From NCBI GenBank assembly GCA_963805705.1, contig CAWDVH010000002.1, forward strand, positions 8,752 through 72,751: a stretch of 64,000 nucleotides of DNA, in the 5' to 3' direction. A model generated the notes under the pieces. It saw only the letters and a program-made list of their open reading frames with translations. It had not been told where the DNA came from and did no database searches. A program made the translations under genes and the position numbers. Positions 52,424 to 63,794 of the stretch are shown piece after piece. The stretch comes from CAWDVH01 sp963805705. Lineage in GTDB: Bacteria; Actinomycetota; Actinomycetes; Streptosporangiales; Streptosporangiaceae. How positions within the stretch are numbered: position 1 is the first letter of the stretch; each line of letters begins with the position of its first letter.

Positions 52424-52943
52424 GTGAGCACGGACGATCCCTCAGCCCGCGCCGGCGATGATCCAGCAATCGCACTCGGCGGGCTGGATGACGAGGCGCT
52501 GCTGGCCGCACTACGCGGGATGCTCGGCCGCTACGAGCCGCCGCCTGACTGGTCGGCGGAGCTGGCCAAGGGCAGCTATGACCTGCGGGCGGTGGATGCC
52601 GAGCTGGCCGTGCTGACCTCCGATTCCGGGCTGGCCACGGCCCAGTCCGGGGTGCGCTCGGGCGCTGCGTCCCGGCTGGCGGTCTTCGATGCCGCGGACC
52701 TCAGCGTCGAGATCGAGATCGAGCCGGGCGCCCGGGCCTGGCTCGTGGCGGCTCCTCGGTCAGCTGATCCCGGCCGGGCCCGCCCGCATCCAGGTTCGCC
52801 AGCAGCGGGCTGAGCCGGTCTGGGTTGATGCTGATGACCGGGGCCGCTTCACCGTTGACCACCTTCGAGCCGGACCGCTGAGCCTGATGTGCATCCGTGA
52901 TGGCAGGCCAGGCGCCGTGACCGAGTGGATCGGGATCGGCTAG
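52424..52943 (+). pseudogene. Unknown protein downstream of the CHAT/sigma genes, one frameshift
   Basis: GTG 52424 follows GCGGAGAG. The first frame encodes a start with LDDEALLAALRGMLGRYEPP and RLAVFDAADLSVEIEIEPGA. After about 52742 the homologous-looking continuation WRLLGQLIPAGPARIQVRQQ to VTEWIGIG lies in another frame and ends at 52943. One indel joins them into about 172 residues. The late part has a regular beta-strand pattern. I recognise no named family. The position suggests it is a fourth member of the CHAT-sigma module. Confidence 0.6.
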
Positions 52944-53027
52944 AACTCGCACGGCCGGCCAGCGCACCGGCCCGGGCCTCGACGAGCTCTGCACCGGGCG
53001 AGGATGATCGCTGGATACCCTGGGCCG

Positions 53028-53897
53028 GTGCGGATAGGCGTGAACGTCCCGAACTTCGGGCCCGGCACCGACCCCGGCATGCTGCGCAGCTGGGCGCAGA
53101 CTGTCGAGGGCCTGGGCTTTGACCTGCTGATGGTCTCCGACCACATTGCCGTGACGCCCGACGTCGCCGAGCAGTACCCGGCGCCGTTCTACGAGCCCTT
53201 CACCACCTTGGCCTGGCTGGCTGGTATCACCAGCCGGGTCCGGCTCGGGACCACGGTGCTCATCGTGCCGTACCGGCACCCGCTCCTCATCGCCCGGATG
53301 GCCGCTAATCTCAGCCAGCTGAGCGGGGGACGGCTGGTCCTCGGCGTGGGCGTCGGATGGGCGCGGCAGGAATTCAGCGCGCTCGAAGTCCCGTTCGCCC
53401 AGCGCGGGAGGCTGACCGACGATCACCTCCGGGCGGTACGTGCGGCCTGGGCCGATGACGAGGATTACCGCAGCGGGCAGATACCGATCTGGATCGGCGG
53501 CAACAGCGACGCCGGCCTGCGCCGGGCGGTCCGCCTCGGCGAGGCTTGGCATCCGCTGCGCTTCACGCTGCCCTGGCTGCGCGAGGCGGTAGGCCGGCTG
53601 AAGTTCATCGCCGGTGAGCAGCAGCGGCCGGTACCTGCCCTGGCGCCCCGCATCGCCCTGCGGCTCACCGAGTCACCGGTCACCGGCCCGGCCCGGCTGG
53701 CCGGCGAGGGCACCATCGGCCAGGTCACCGGCGACCTCGAGCAGTTGCGCCTGCTCGGCGCCGACACCGTCGTGCTCGACCCATTCAACGGCGACCCGCG
53801 CGAGACGGTCCGCCCCGAGGTGGCCTGGCGCGCGCTCGCCACCGTGGCCGCCTGCTGGGACTCCGGCCCTCATCACGCCTGGACGGAGCGACGATGA
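53028..53897 (+). CDS. LLM-class F420-dependent oxidoreductase
   Basis: GTG 53028 gives 289 residues in the luciferase-like fold: RIGVNVPNFGPGTDPGML, LLMVSDHIAVTPDVAEQYP, VRLGTTVLIVPYRHPLLIAR and LVLGVGVGWARQEFSALEVP, then IPIWIGGNSDAGLRRAVRLG. These motifs match TIGR03619-like actinobacterial enzymes that use F420. The stop overlaps the deaminase start (ATGA at 53894-53897), so the two are coupled. The substrate is unknown. Confidence 0.88.
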   Translation: MRIGVNVPNFGPGTDPGMLRSWAQTVEGLGFDLLMVSDHIAVTPDVAEQYPAPFYEPFTTLAWLAGITSRVRLGTTVLIVPYRHPLLIARMAANLSQLSGGRLVLGVGVGWARQEFSALEVPFAQRGRLTDDHLRAVRAAWADDEDYRSGQIPIWIGGNSDAGLRRAVRLGEAWHPLRFTLPWLREAVGRLKFIAGEQQRPVPALAPRIALRLTESPVTGPARLAGEGTIGQVTGDLEQLRLLGADTVVLDPFNGDPRETVRPEVAWRALATVAACWDSGPHHAWTERR

Positions 53898-54319
53898 CCC
53901 ACGACGACGAGCAGTTTCTGCGCCGGGCTATCGAGCTCGCCGCCGCCGGGCGGCCAGCTGGAGACGCGCCCTTCGGATCGCTGCTCGTCGGCCCGGACGG
54001 CCGCGTGCTGGCCGAGGACCACAATACGGTCCGCACCGACAACGACATCTGCGCTCATCCGGAGCTGAAGCTGGCCAGATGGGCGGCCCGCGAGCTGGAT
54101 GCGGCCACCGCGGCCGCCACCACGATGTACACCAGCTGCCAGCCGTGCGGCATGTGCACGGGCGCCATCGAGCGCTCTGGCCTCGGCCGCGTCGTGTTCG
54201 CGCTGTCCAACGAGCAGTTTGACGACCTCGAACTGTCCGCCGGCTTCCCGCCCGTGCCCCAGGCAGGCCCCGCATTGTTCGACGAAGCGCGCGCGGCAGT
54301 CGAGGATTATTACCGTTGA
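53894..54319 (+). CDS. Cytidine/deoxycytidylate-type nucleoside deaminase
   Basis: The 141-residue protein has the zinc deaminase motifs CAHPELKLARWA, with HPE in place of the usual HAE, and TSCQPCGMCTGAI, giving PCxxC. Glu of HPE is the proton shuttle and the His and two Cys bind zinc, so it should be active. It resembles guanine deaminase and yeast-type cytosine deaminase-like enzymes; the base it attacks cannot be told. It is coupled to the F420-type oxidoreductase by overlap. Confidence 0.85.
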   Translation: MTHDDEQFLRRAIELAAAGRPAGDAPFGSLLVGPDGRVLAEDHNTVRTDNDICAHPELKLARWAARELDAATAAATTMYTSCQPCGMCTGAIERSGLGRVVFALSNEQFDDLELSAGFPPVPQAGPALFDEARAAVEDYYR

Positions 54320-54382
54320 TCCCCTGCAGCGGATTCGGCCTGACCGACTTCACCAGCTGACGCCAGACGGTATCGGAGCGCC

Positions 54383-55252
54383 ATGACCCTCACCGTGGTG
54401 TTCGCCCTGGTCGCCGCGTTCTCCAACGCGGTCAACCTGCTGACGCAGCACTCGGCGAGCATCAGCGCCCCGAAGCGGGAGCGGGGCTGGCGCCTCATCG
54501 TGTACCTGGTCCGCCAGCCGCTGTGGCTGCTCGGCTGTGTCGCTGCCGTGAGCTCGTTCGTGTTCCAGGCTCTCGCCCTGCACAACGGCCAGCTGTCGGT
54601 GGTCCAGCCCATCCTCGTCACTGAGCTGGTCTTCGTCCTGGTGCTGCGGCGGGTGTGGATCCGCCAGGACGTGGCGCGCCCGGCGTGGGCGGCCGTGCTC
54701 GTCGTCTGCGCGGCGCTGGCCGTGTTCCTGACGGTAGCCGAGCCCACGGGCGGCCAGCCCGCTCCTGAGACAGCCGAATGGGTGTCCGCCATAGCGGTGT
54801 TCGGCGGGGCCGTCGCCCTGTCGGCCGCGCTGGGGACGCGGGGCTCACCGCCGCGTCGCGCCGCCCTGTTCTCGATCGCGGCCGCGCTCACGTGGGCGCT
54901 GATGGCAACGTTCATCAAGACGGCGACCGACACGCTCGCCACGTTCGGTATCGGGGGCATGCTCACGCGCTGGCCCGTCTACGCGCTGGCGGCCGCGGCC
55001 GCGGCCGGCACGCTGCTCGAGCAGGCCGCTCTCCACGTCGGGCCGCTGAGCGTGTCCCAGCCGGTTCTGGTCATCATCGATCCGCTGGCCAGCATCATCT
55101 TGAGCGTGTGGCTGTTCGACGAGCACTTCACCGGCAGCCCGGCGAAGGTCGCCATCGCCGCGGCGGCGTTTGCCGTCATGGGCGTCGGGGTCATCGTGCT
55201 GTCGCGGACAGCGCCGCAAGATCTCACCCCGACCAGAGCGGCCGGGCCGTAA
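54383..55252 (+). CDS. DMT-superfamily (EamA-like) membrane protein
   Basis: This 289-residue protein has about nine or ten hydrophobic helices arranged as two similar halves: LTVVFALVAAFSNAVNLLTQ at the start, LSVVQPILVTELVFVLVLRR in the first half and the matching LSVSQPVLVIIDPLASIILS in the second. The repeated VQP/SQPVL signature is typical of the actinobacterial DMT subgroup. It should export or import a small solute, which is unknown. Confidence 0.85.
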   Translation: MTLTVVFALVAAFSNAVNLLTQHSASISAPKRERGWRLIVYLVRQPLWLLGCVAAVSSFVFQALALHNGQLSVVQPILVTELVFVLVLRRVWIRQDVARPAWAAVLVVCAALAVFLTVAEPTGGQPAPETAEWVSAIAVFGGAVALSAALGTRGSPPRRAALFSIAAALTWALMATFIKTATDTLATFGIGGMLTRWPVYALAAAAAAGTLLEQAALHVGPLSVSQPVLVIIDPLASIILSVWLFDEHFTGSPAKVAIAAAAFAVMGVGVIVLSRTAPQDLTPTRAAGP

Positions 55253-55277
55253 CGACTGCGGCCGGGAGTTGCCGTTT

Positions 55278-55683
55278 ATGCCCGTATGCGAGGATAAGCT
55301 TTCTCGCCCGTACGGTCAGCATCCTGCCCCCGTGCGCCGCCACTTCTCAGCGTTGGTGTTCCTGGTCTGGCTATACACAATTATTACCTTTGGTGGCCTT
55401 TACTGGGGACTCGACGGAGGCGGCAGCCAAGCGCGCGCGGGCCGCGCCGAAGTTCCCCGACCTCGCCTTCCCCGAGCAGCTCAATCCGGACGTGGCCCCG
55501 CCCGGCTGGCGGCCTGAATTCTTCGACTACCTCTACCTCGTCTTTACCAACGCAATCGCGCTGAGCCCGACCGATGTGATGCCGCTCTCCCGCTGGGGCA
55601 AGCTGGCCATGTCCGTGCAGGCGACTGCTTCGCTCGCCATTCTGGGGCTGGTGATTGCCCGGGCGATCAATCTCCTGAGGTAG
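55278..55683 (+). pseudogene. DUF1345 membrane protein fragment with frameshift
   Basis: The first frame has the late DUF1345 helix region VRRHFSALVFLVWLYTIITF followed by GGLYWGLDGGG. The rest, KFPDLAFPEQLNPDVAPPGW then YLYLVFTNAIALSPTDVMPL and a final helix to LLR at 55683, is in another frame. The shift falls near 55415. The N-terminal four helices of the family are missing, so this is a 3' remnant. It sits between a transporter gene and the glucosidase operon. Confidence 0.7.
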
Positions 55684-55792
55684 CGCCGGCCGGGAATCGG
55701 TTACTGCGGATTCGGTAGTTTTCCGTCACGCCAGTTTCCCATAACGCCGGGTTGCAGTTCGGTTGGCCGGCTGTTCACATGCTGAGGCGAGA

Positions 55793-55811
55793 ATCACCCG
55801 GCCCGGGTGAT
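55793..55811. promoter_or_regulatory. 19-bp palindromic operator candidate before the glucosidase operon
   Basis: Arms ATCACCCGG and CCGGGTGAT are perfect complements around one central base. The site is 67 bp before the GTG of the glucosidase gene, within the likely promoter region. It may bind a dimeric regulator of sugar metabolism. No matching regulator gene lies in the window. Confidence 0.45.
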
Positions 55812-55878
55812 GAGCTGATTCTGCGGTCCGGATAGAAAAGCGTTGGGGCAGCGGCGCGTCAACGCGAAGGGGACGGCA

Positions 55879-58652
55879 GTGGGTGCTGAGCGGGATCGGG
55901 TGGCCGGGTTCGGGCGGCTGGAGGACGGGCTTCGCCAGGCCGGGGACTGGTACCGGTGGGGGCCGTACGTCAGCGAGCGCCAGTGGGGGACGGTGCGGGA
56001 GGACTACAGCGCCGATGGCGAGGCGTGGGACTACCTGCCGCATGATCACGCCCGGTCCCGTGCCTACCGGTGGGGCGAGGACGGCCTGGCCGGATTCTGC
56101 GATGTGGAGCAGCGCCTGTGCCTGGGCCTGGCGCTGTGGAACGGCAAGGACCCGATCCTGAAGGAGCGGCCGTTCGGGCTGACCGGCGCCCAGGGCAATC
56201 ACGGCGAGGACGTCAAGGACTACTGGTGGTACCTGGATGCGATTCCCAGCCATGCGTGGAACCGGTGGCGGTATCACTATCCGCAGGCCGCGTTCCCCTA
56301 CGAGGACCTCATCCAGCAGAACGGGGCGCGTAGCCGGCTCGAGCCCGAATACGAGCTGCTCGACACCGGGGTGTTCGATTCCGGCCGGTACTGGATCGTC
56401 GAGGTGCACTACGCCAAGGCCACTCCCGATGACGTGCTGATGAGCGTCGAGGTGACCAACGCGGGCCCCGAGCCCGCGACCCTGCACGTGCTGCCGACGG
56501 CCTGGTTCCGCAACACCTGGTCGTGGGACGAGGGCGCGCCCAAGCCGTCGCTGGCCGCCGTCGGCGACGGCTCAGTGGCGGTCGGGCACCCGTTCCTCGG
56601 CTCGCTGGAGCTGACCGCGGGCCCCGGCCCCGACGGCGCGGCTCCCAGCCTGCTGTTCTGCGAGAACGAGACCAATGTCCAGCGGCTCTTCGGCGCGGAG
56701 CCGGTCACGCCCTACCCCAAGGACGGCATTAACGACCACGTGACCGGCGCTGCGCCCACCGTCAATCCCGAGGGCACGGGGACCAAGTGCGCATTCTGGT
56801 ATCAGGTCACCGTGCCGCCGGGCGCGACGACCGAGCTGCGGCTGCGGCTGCGGCCGTCGCCGGCTACCGCAGCCGGGGTGAAAACGGCCGGGGCGAAAAC
56901 GGCCGGGGCGAAAACGGCCGGCCAGAAAACGGCCGGCCAGAACGCCACGGACCTGCTCGGTGGTGAGTTCGACCAGGTCATGACCCAGCGGCGGGCCGAG
57001 GCCGACGAGTTCTACGCGGACCTGACCCCCGCCGGGGCGGATGCCGATGAGGCGATGGTGATGCGGCAGGCGTTCGCCGGGATGCTGTGGAGCAAGCAGC
57101 TGTACTACTACGACGTGGCCCGGTGGCTGGACGGGGACCCGACCCAGCCGCCGCCGCCGCCGCAGCGGCTGACCGGCCGGAACTCCCGGTGGCGCAACTT
57201 CGACTCCTTCGACATCATGTCGATGCCCGACAAGTGGGAGTACCCGTGGTTCGCCGCCTGGGACCTGGCCTTCCACACCGTCACGCTCGCGCACGTGGAC
57301 CCGGCGTTCGCGAAGTACCAGCTGATCTTGCTGTGCCGGGAGTGGTTCCAGAATCCGAACGGCGCGCTGCCGGCCTATGAGTGGGACTTCGGCGACGTGA
57401 ACCCGCCCGTGCAGGCGTGGGCCGCGCTGGAGGTCTTCGCCATCGACGGCGGCCGCGACATCGATTTCCTGAGCCGGGTCTTCGACAAGCTGCTGGTCAA
57501 CTTCACCTGGTGGGTCAACCTGGAGGACAAGGGCGGCCAGAACGTCTTCGAGGGCGGCTTCCTCGGCCTGGACAACATCGGCCCGCTCGACCGCTCGCAC
57601 CTGCCCGTCGGCGGCATCCTGGAGCAGTCGGATGCCACCGGCTGGATGGGCTTCTACGCGATCGCCATGGCCGGTATCGCCGTCGTCCTGAACCGGTCCT
57701 CGCAGCGGGCGGCGGGCGACCTGGTCCTGAAGTTCCTGGAGCATTTCGCCGCCATCCGCGGCGCGCTGGAGAGCCAGGGACTGTGGGACGAGGCCGACGG
57801 GCTGTACTACGACCGGCTGGTGACGCCGTCCGGGGAGGCCGTGTCCGTGCGGGCCCGGTCGATGGTGGGCATCATCCCGGCCCTCGCGGCCGCGGTGGTC
57901 GACGAGGCCGACCTCCAGCGCGCGCTCATCGTGGGCAAGCATTTCGCGCACCTGCTGAGCACCGAGGGCCTGACCGACCCGGTCAAGCTGCGCGAACTCG
58001 GCGTGCTGCGCGGCGAGCCGGGGGACCAGCGGCTGCTGCTCAGCCTGGCCGGCCCGGCCCGGCTGGAGCGGCTGCTCGGCTGGCTGTTCAACGAGGACGA
58101 GTTCCTGTCCCCGCACGGCCTGCGCGCGCTGTCCGCCTGGCATCGCGATCATCCATACGAGCTTGAGGTCGAGGGCATCTCGGCCAGCATCGACTACGAG
58201 CCGGCGGAATCGACCACGGCCATGTTCGGCGGGAACTCCAACTGGCGCGGCCCGGTCTGGTTCCCTCTGAACTACCTGACGATCAGCGTGCTGGAGCGCT
58301 ATCACCGGTTCTTCGGCGATGAGCTGACCATCGAGTACCCGACCGGGTCGGGCCGGCAGCTGACTCTGGACCTGGTCGCGCGCGACCTGTCCGACCGGCT
58401 CATCTCGATCTTCACCCGCGGGCCGGACGGCCGCCGGCCCTGCTTCGGCGGGACGGACCTGCTGCAGAACGATCCGGCCTGGCGGGACAACCTGGTCTTC
58501 AGCGAGTACTTCCACGGCGATAACGGGGCCGCGATCGGTGCCGCGCATCAGACCGGCTGGACCGGGCTGATCGCGGATGTGATCCGCCGCCGGCACGGCG
58601 GTGTCGAGTCGGTCGGCGAGGTACTCAGGCGCCTCTTCCAGGAGAGCCAGCG

Positions 58653-58656
<4 letters not shown>
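55879..58656 (+). CDS. MGH1/GH63-like glucosidase
   Basis: GTG 55879 follows AAGGGGACGGCA and gives 925 residues. The N-terminal beta-rich domain has VREDYSADGEAWDYLPHDHA, and the catalytic (alpha/alpha)6 domain has SMPDKWEYPWFAAWDLAFHT, LQNDPAWRDNLVFSEYFHGD and FGGNSNWRGPVWFPLNYLTI, as in the mannosylglycerate/glucosylglycerate hydrolase and GH63 clan. It probably releases glucose from an alpha-linked sugar or compatible solute. It has no signal peptide. A run of imperfect 15-bp repeats adds about 25 residues of linker near residue 340. It overlaps GlgX (ATGA). Confidence 0.85.
56872..56946. repeat. 15-bp tandem repeat, 5 units, in the glucosidase gene
   Basis: Units of the type GCCGGGGCGAAAACG occur five times, two exact and three with one or more changes. 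They encode AGxKT-like pentapeptides forming a flexible linker between the N-terminal and catalytic domains. Confidence 0.9.
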
Positions 58657-60854
<2,198 letters not shown>

Positions 60855-60930
60855 CGCGGCGAGGTAATTGTCGGCCGGGCTGACCTCGGTGCCGAGTCGT
60901 TATCTGCGGTGACGACTGCCGGGCACGCCC

Positions 60931-61740
60931 TTACCCGGGCAGGAAGTCCAGCAGCAGCTCGTTGACCGCGTCGGGTGCCTCCAGCTGCATCCAGTGGCCA
61001 GGGCCGTCGAGTCGCTCATAGCGCCACGGACCGGCCACGCTCTGCGCCGAGTCAGTCATCTGTACCTCAGTGAGGGCGAAGTCACCGCTGCTCCAGATGC
61101 CCATGGTCGGCGCCTGAATGGCCGGCAACGCCACGGGCGGCGCCACCCAGGACTCGGGCGGCAGGTTGGCCCGGTACCAGCTGAGGCCGGGGGTCAGTGA
61201 TCCGGCCGCCTCCAACTCCGCGATGACGGCCTCGCCGTCGGGGTGGCGGGACCAGGAGCGGAAGTTGGCCCAGTTGTCGTCGCTGAGCCATCGCTCGGCG
61301 ACGCCGGGGAACTGGAACAGGAGCATGTACCAGGACTTCTCGTGCTGTTCCAGCGTCCTTCTGAAGGTCGAGGGATGGCCGACCGACAGCACGGCGAGAT
61401 GATCGACCCGGTCAGGGACCAGGGACGCCAGGACCCAGGCCACCGCCGCTCCCCAGTCGTGGCCCACGACGTGGGCCCGCTCCACCCCGGCATCGGCCAG
61501 GACGGCCATGACGTCCCCCGCCAGCGAGGGCACGGAGTACGAGTCGACGGCCTGCGGCTTGTCCGAGCGCCCGTAGCCGCGCAGGTCAGGAACGATGACC
61601 CGGAACCCCGCGCCGGCCAGGGCCGGGACCTGGTGGCGCCACAGCCGCCCCGAGTCGGGGAACCCGTGCAGCAGGATCACCGGACGGCCCTGCCCGGTCA
61701 CCTCGTACTCGATGCCCGCTCCGTCTGCTTCGACTCTCAC
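60931..61740 (-). CDS. Epoxide-hydrolase-like alpha/beta hydrolase
   Basis: The 269-residue protein has the oxyanion motif LLHGFPDSGRLWR, nucleophile Asp in VVGHDWGAAVAWVL, a cap domain and a C-terminal His in LDGPGHWMQLEAP. Asp rather than Ser as nucleophile marks the epoxide hydrolase/haloalkane dehalogenase branch; no halide-binding Trp pair beyond DW is obvious, so epoxide hydrolase is favoured. It starts just downstream of the FAD oxidoreductase on the same strand, seven bases apart, so they are probably cotranscribed. Confidence 0.87.
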   Translation of the reverse strand: MRVEADGAGIEYEVTGQGRPVILLHGFPDSGRLWRHQVPALAGAGFRVIVPDLRGYGRSDKPQAVDSYSVPSLAGDVMAVLADAGVERAHVVGHDWGAAVAWVLASLVPDRVDHLAVLSVGHPSTFRRTLEQHEKSWYMLLFQFPGVAERWLSDDNWANFRSWSRHPDGEAVIAELEAAGSLTPGLSWYRANLPPESWVAPPVALPAIQAPTMGIWSSGDFALTEVQMTDSAQSVAGPWRYERLDGPGHWMQLEAPDAVNELLLDFLPG

Positions 61741-61747
61741 GATGCCC

Positions 61748-63232
61748 CTAATCGCCGGTGACGATGGACAGCAACTCGGCCCGGCCCGGGGCCGGGACCG
61801 GCTCGTCGCGCCACCGGCCGCCCAGGTCGATGATCTTGCCGGGCAGGCCAGGGCGCGCCACTACCTCACCGGCCCGGGCTAGCAGCATAGCGATGCTGAC
61901 GAAGCCCCGCAGGCAGTCGGGATCCTTGAACGCGGCATTGCCCAGGGCCTGGCCGGCCTCCCAGCCGGGATCGTCAGGCCGGTACTGGCCCCCGTCGATG
62001 AGAGTGTCGATCTCCGCCAGGCGGTGCCGGTCGCCGGCCAGCGTGTCGCGGTACCAGGGCTCGACCGTCTCGGCGGTGGCGCGGTGGAAGGCACAGGCGA
62101 ACTCGAACGGATCGTCCAGGCCAGCCGCGGCGATGGTGTCGCGCAGCAGCACGGCGTGCAGCATCCCGATCGAGGCGCCCCGGCCCACCGTCGGGTTAGA
62201 GCAGGCCCACGCGTCACCCACCGCCACCACCCCGGTGGCCACCGGAGTGCCGTCGACCATGAGGCTGCGGTGGCGGTCCTCGATCCCGGCCATCGCCATG
62301 ACCCGGTCGTCGATCGGCTGCCCATCGAGCCAGTGCGCCACCAGTGGCAGGGACCGCACGGTCTTCTCCCAGATCACGGGGTCACGCAGGAGATGCAGCG
62401 CCTTGTCCCTGGCGCTGATCACCAGGGTGACGCTCCACGTGCCGTTGTCGGCCGGCAGGGTCAGGGACGTGATGGAGCCCAGGTGCGTGAGCAAGCCCCC
62501 CAGCGCCGGGGGAACGCTCCCGTCGGCCGAGTGGAAGTGCCGGCCGTAGTAGATGAAACCGCTGTCATCGAGCTCATCGCGAGGGGGCCTGGCCCCTATC
62601 TCCGCCAGCCACCGGGGCAGCGGCAAGCGCCGGCCCGTCATGTCCACGACCAGGTCGGCGGCTATCTCCTCACCGGTATCCAGGCGGACCCCGGTCACGT
62701 GCGGCACGCCGTCGCGAGCGGCGGGACCGGCTACTAGTCCCGCCGCCGCGGCGCCCCTCCTGATCTGGAGACGGGGGGCACGGCCGGCCACCGAGGCGAC
62801 GGCTGCCTCCACCACGCATCTCCGGCCGGAAATAGACTCGAACGCGCCATCCTCCTCCCGCGCCGGGCCCCTGATCGACTCGGGAGCATCCAGGACCGGG
62901 TTGAGGCGGATGGCCCCCGCGGCGACCAGTTCCTCCTTGACCTCGGGAAGTTCCGCATCAAGCAGGCCGCGATAGCGGGCCAGGAAGAAATGCGGAAGCC
63001 GGAACTGGCTGACCCCTTTACGCGGCCAGGAGTCCCAGATCTGGTCCGCGCCGGCCGGCGGCGCCTCGGCGTCTCGTTCCAGGACCGTCACATCGTGGCC
63101 GTCACGGCCCAGGACAAGCGCAGCACCGAGGCCGACGACCCCGGCACCGACAATCACGATCTTGGCGATGGCGATTCCCCTTCCTGGATGCGACGGTGGC
63201 CGTTTCCCCGAGCCAACAGAGCTCAATTGCAC
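61748..63232 (-). CDS. FAD-dependent monooxygenase-like oxidoreductase
   Basis: The product has up to 494 residues. The FAD motif IVIVGAGVVGLGAALVLGRD, the DMTGRR strand and VAVGDAWACSNPTVGRGASI (second FAD motif, substrate channel) place it with group A flavoprotein monooxygenases or halogenase-like proteins. GTG 63232 is the only ordinary start, but it adds 21 unconserved residues and has no ribosome site. A strong GGAAGGGGA lies just before ATC codons at 63175 and 63169, so initiation may be non-canonical. Probably cotranscribed with the epoxide-hydrolase-like gene. Confidence 0.85.
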   Translation of the reverse strand: MQLSSVGSGKRPPSHPGRGIAIAKIVIVGAGVVGLGAALVLGRDGHDVTVLERDAEAPPAGADQIWDSWPRKGVSQFRLPHFFLARYRGLLDAELPEVKEELVAAGAIRLNPVLDAPESIRGPAREEDGAFESISGRRCVVEAAVASVAGRAPRLQIRRGAAAAGLVAGPAARDGVPHVTGVRLDTGEEIAADLVVDMTGRRLPLPRWLAEIGARPPRDELDDSGFIYYGRHFHSADGSVPPALGGLLTHLGSITSLTLPADNGTWSVTLVISARDKALHLLRDPVIWEKTVRSLPLVAHWLDGQPIDDRVMAMAGIEDRHRSLMVDGTPVATGVVAVGDAWACSNPTVGRGASIGMLHAVLLRDTIAAAGLDDPFEFACAFHRATAETVEPWYRDTLAGDRHRLAEIDTLIDGGQYRPDDPGWEAGQALGNAAFKDPDCLRGFVSIAMLLARAGEVVARPGLPGKIIDLGGRWRDEPVPAPGRAELLSIVTGD

Positions 63233-63334
63233 ATCAGGCGAAGACGAGGTGGAGGTGGCGTGGAGGCCTCAGCGACGAGTGGCAGCCTGGGCGGGGCTGG
63301 CCGCGCCGTGCGGAGCCCCCCGGCCGGGCCGTGT

Positions 63335-63634
63335 TCAGTCCGTGGCGTTCTCCTGGACGGTGGTGCCGGCCCCCGGCGGCTCGACCGAGCCGGCCGCAGA
63401 GGGACCGGCGGGACCGGCCGCCCCGGCCTGGGTCACCGGCGCCCCGCGCTGCTGCCCGGCCGAGCTGGCCTGCTGCTGAGGTCCCTGGGCTACGCCGGCC
63501 AGCTGCCGGCGGTGCAGGGCCGCCGCGGCTCGTTCCTGACGCGACGAAGCGCGCCACGGCAGGAGGACCAGTGCGGCCAGGGCAAGCATCATCACGATGG
63601 GCATGACGATGAAGATCGAGTTTGATCCGTCCAT
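63335..63634 (-). CDS. Small single-helix membrane protein
   Basis: From ATG 63634 the 99-residue protein has one transmembrane segment (IFIVMPIVMMLALAALVLLP), a basic stretch (WRASSRQERAAAALHRRQ) and a Gly/Ala/Pro/Gln-rich tail. I recognise no family. The preceding GGGAGGGAAG is a good ribosome site. It lies between the cupin and FAD genes on the same strand. Confidence 0.55.
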   Translation of the reverse strand: MDGSNSIFIVMPIVMMLALAALVLLPWRASSRQERAAAALHRRQLAGVAQGPQQQASSAGQQRGAPVTQAGAAGPAGPSAAGSVEPPGAGTTVQENATD

Positions 63635-63794
63635 CGCGGTCTTCCCTCCGGGCAACGGCGCTTGGCTGAGATCCCGAGCCAACCTCGGCTGCCGGTCATG
63701 GCTTGGGCGGTTCTACCCTACGACGACAGCGCACCTGGCCTCCGCGCGGACTGCCGCTGCCGATCTTCGGCCACTGCCGCCCAGCGGCCGCGTG

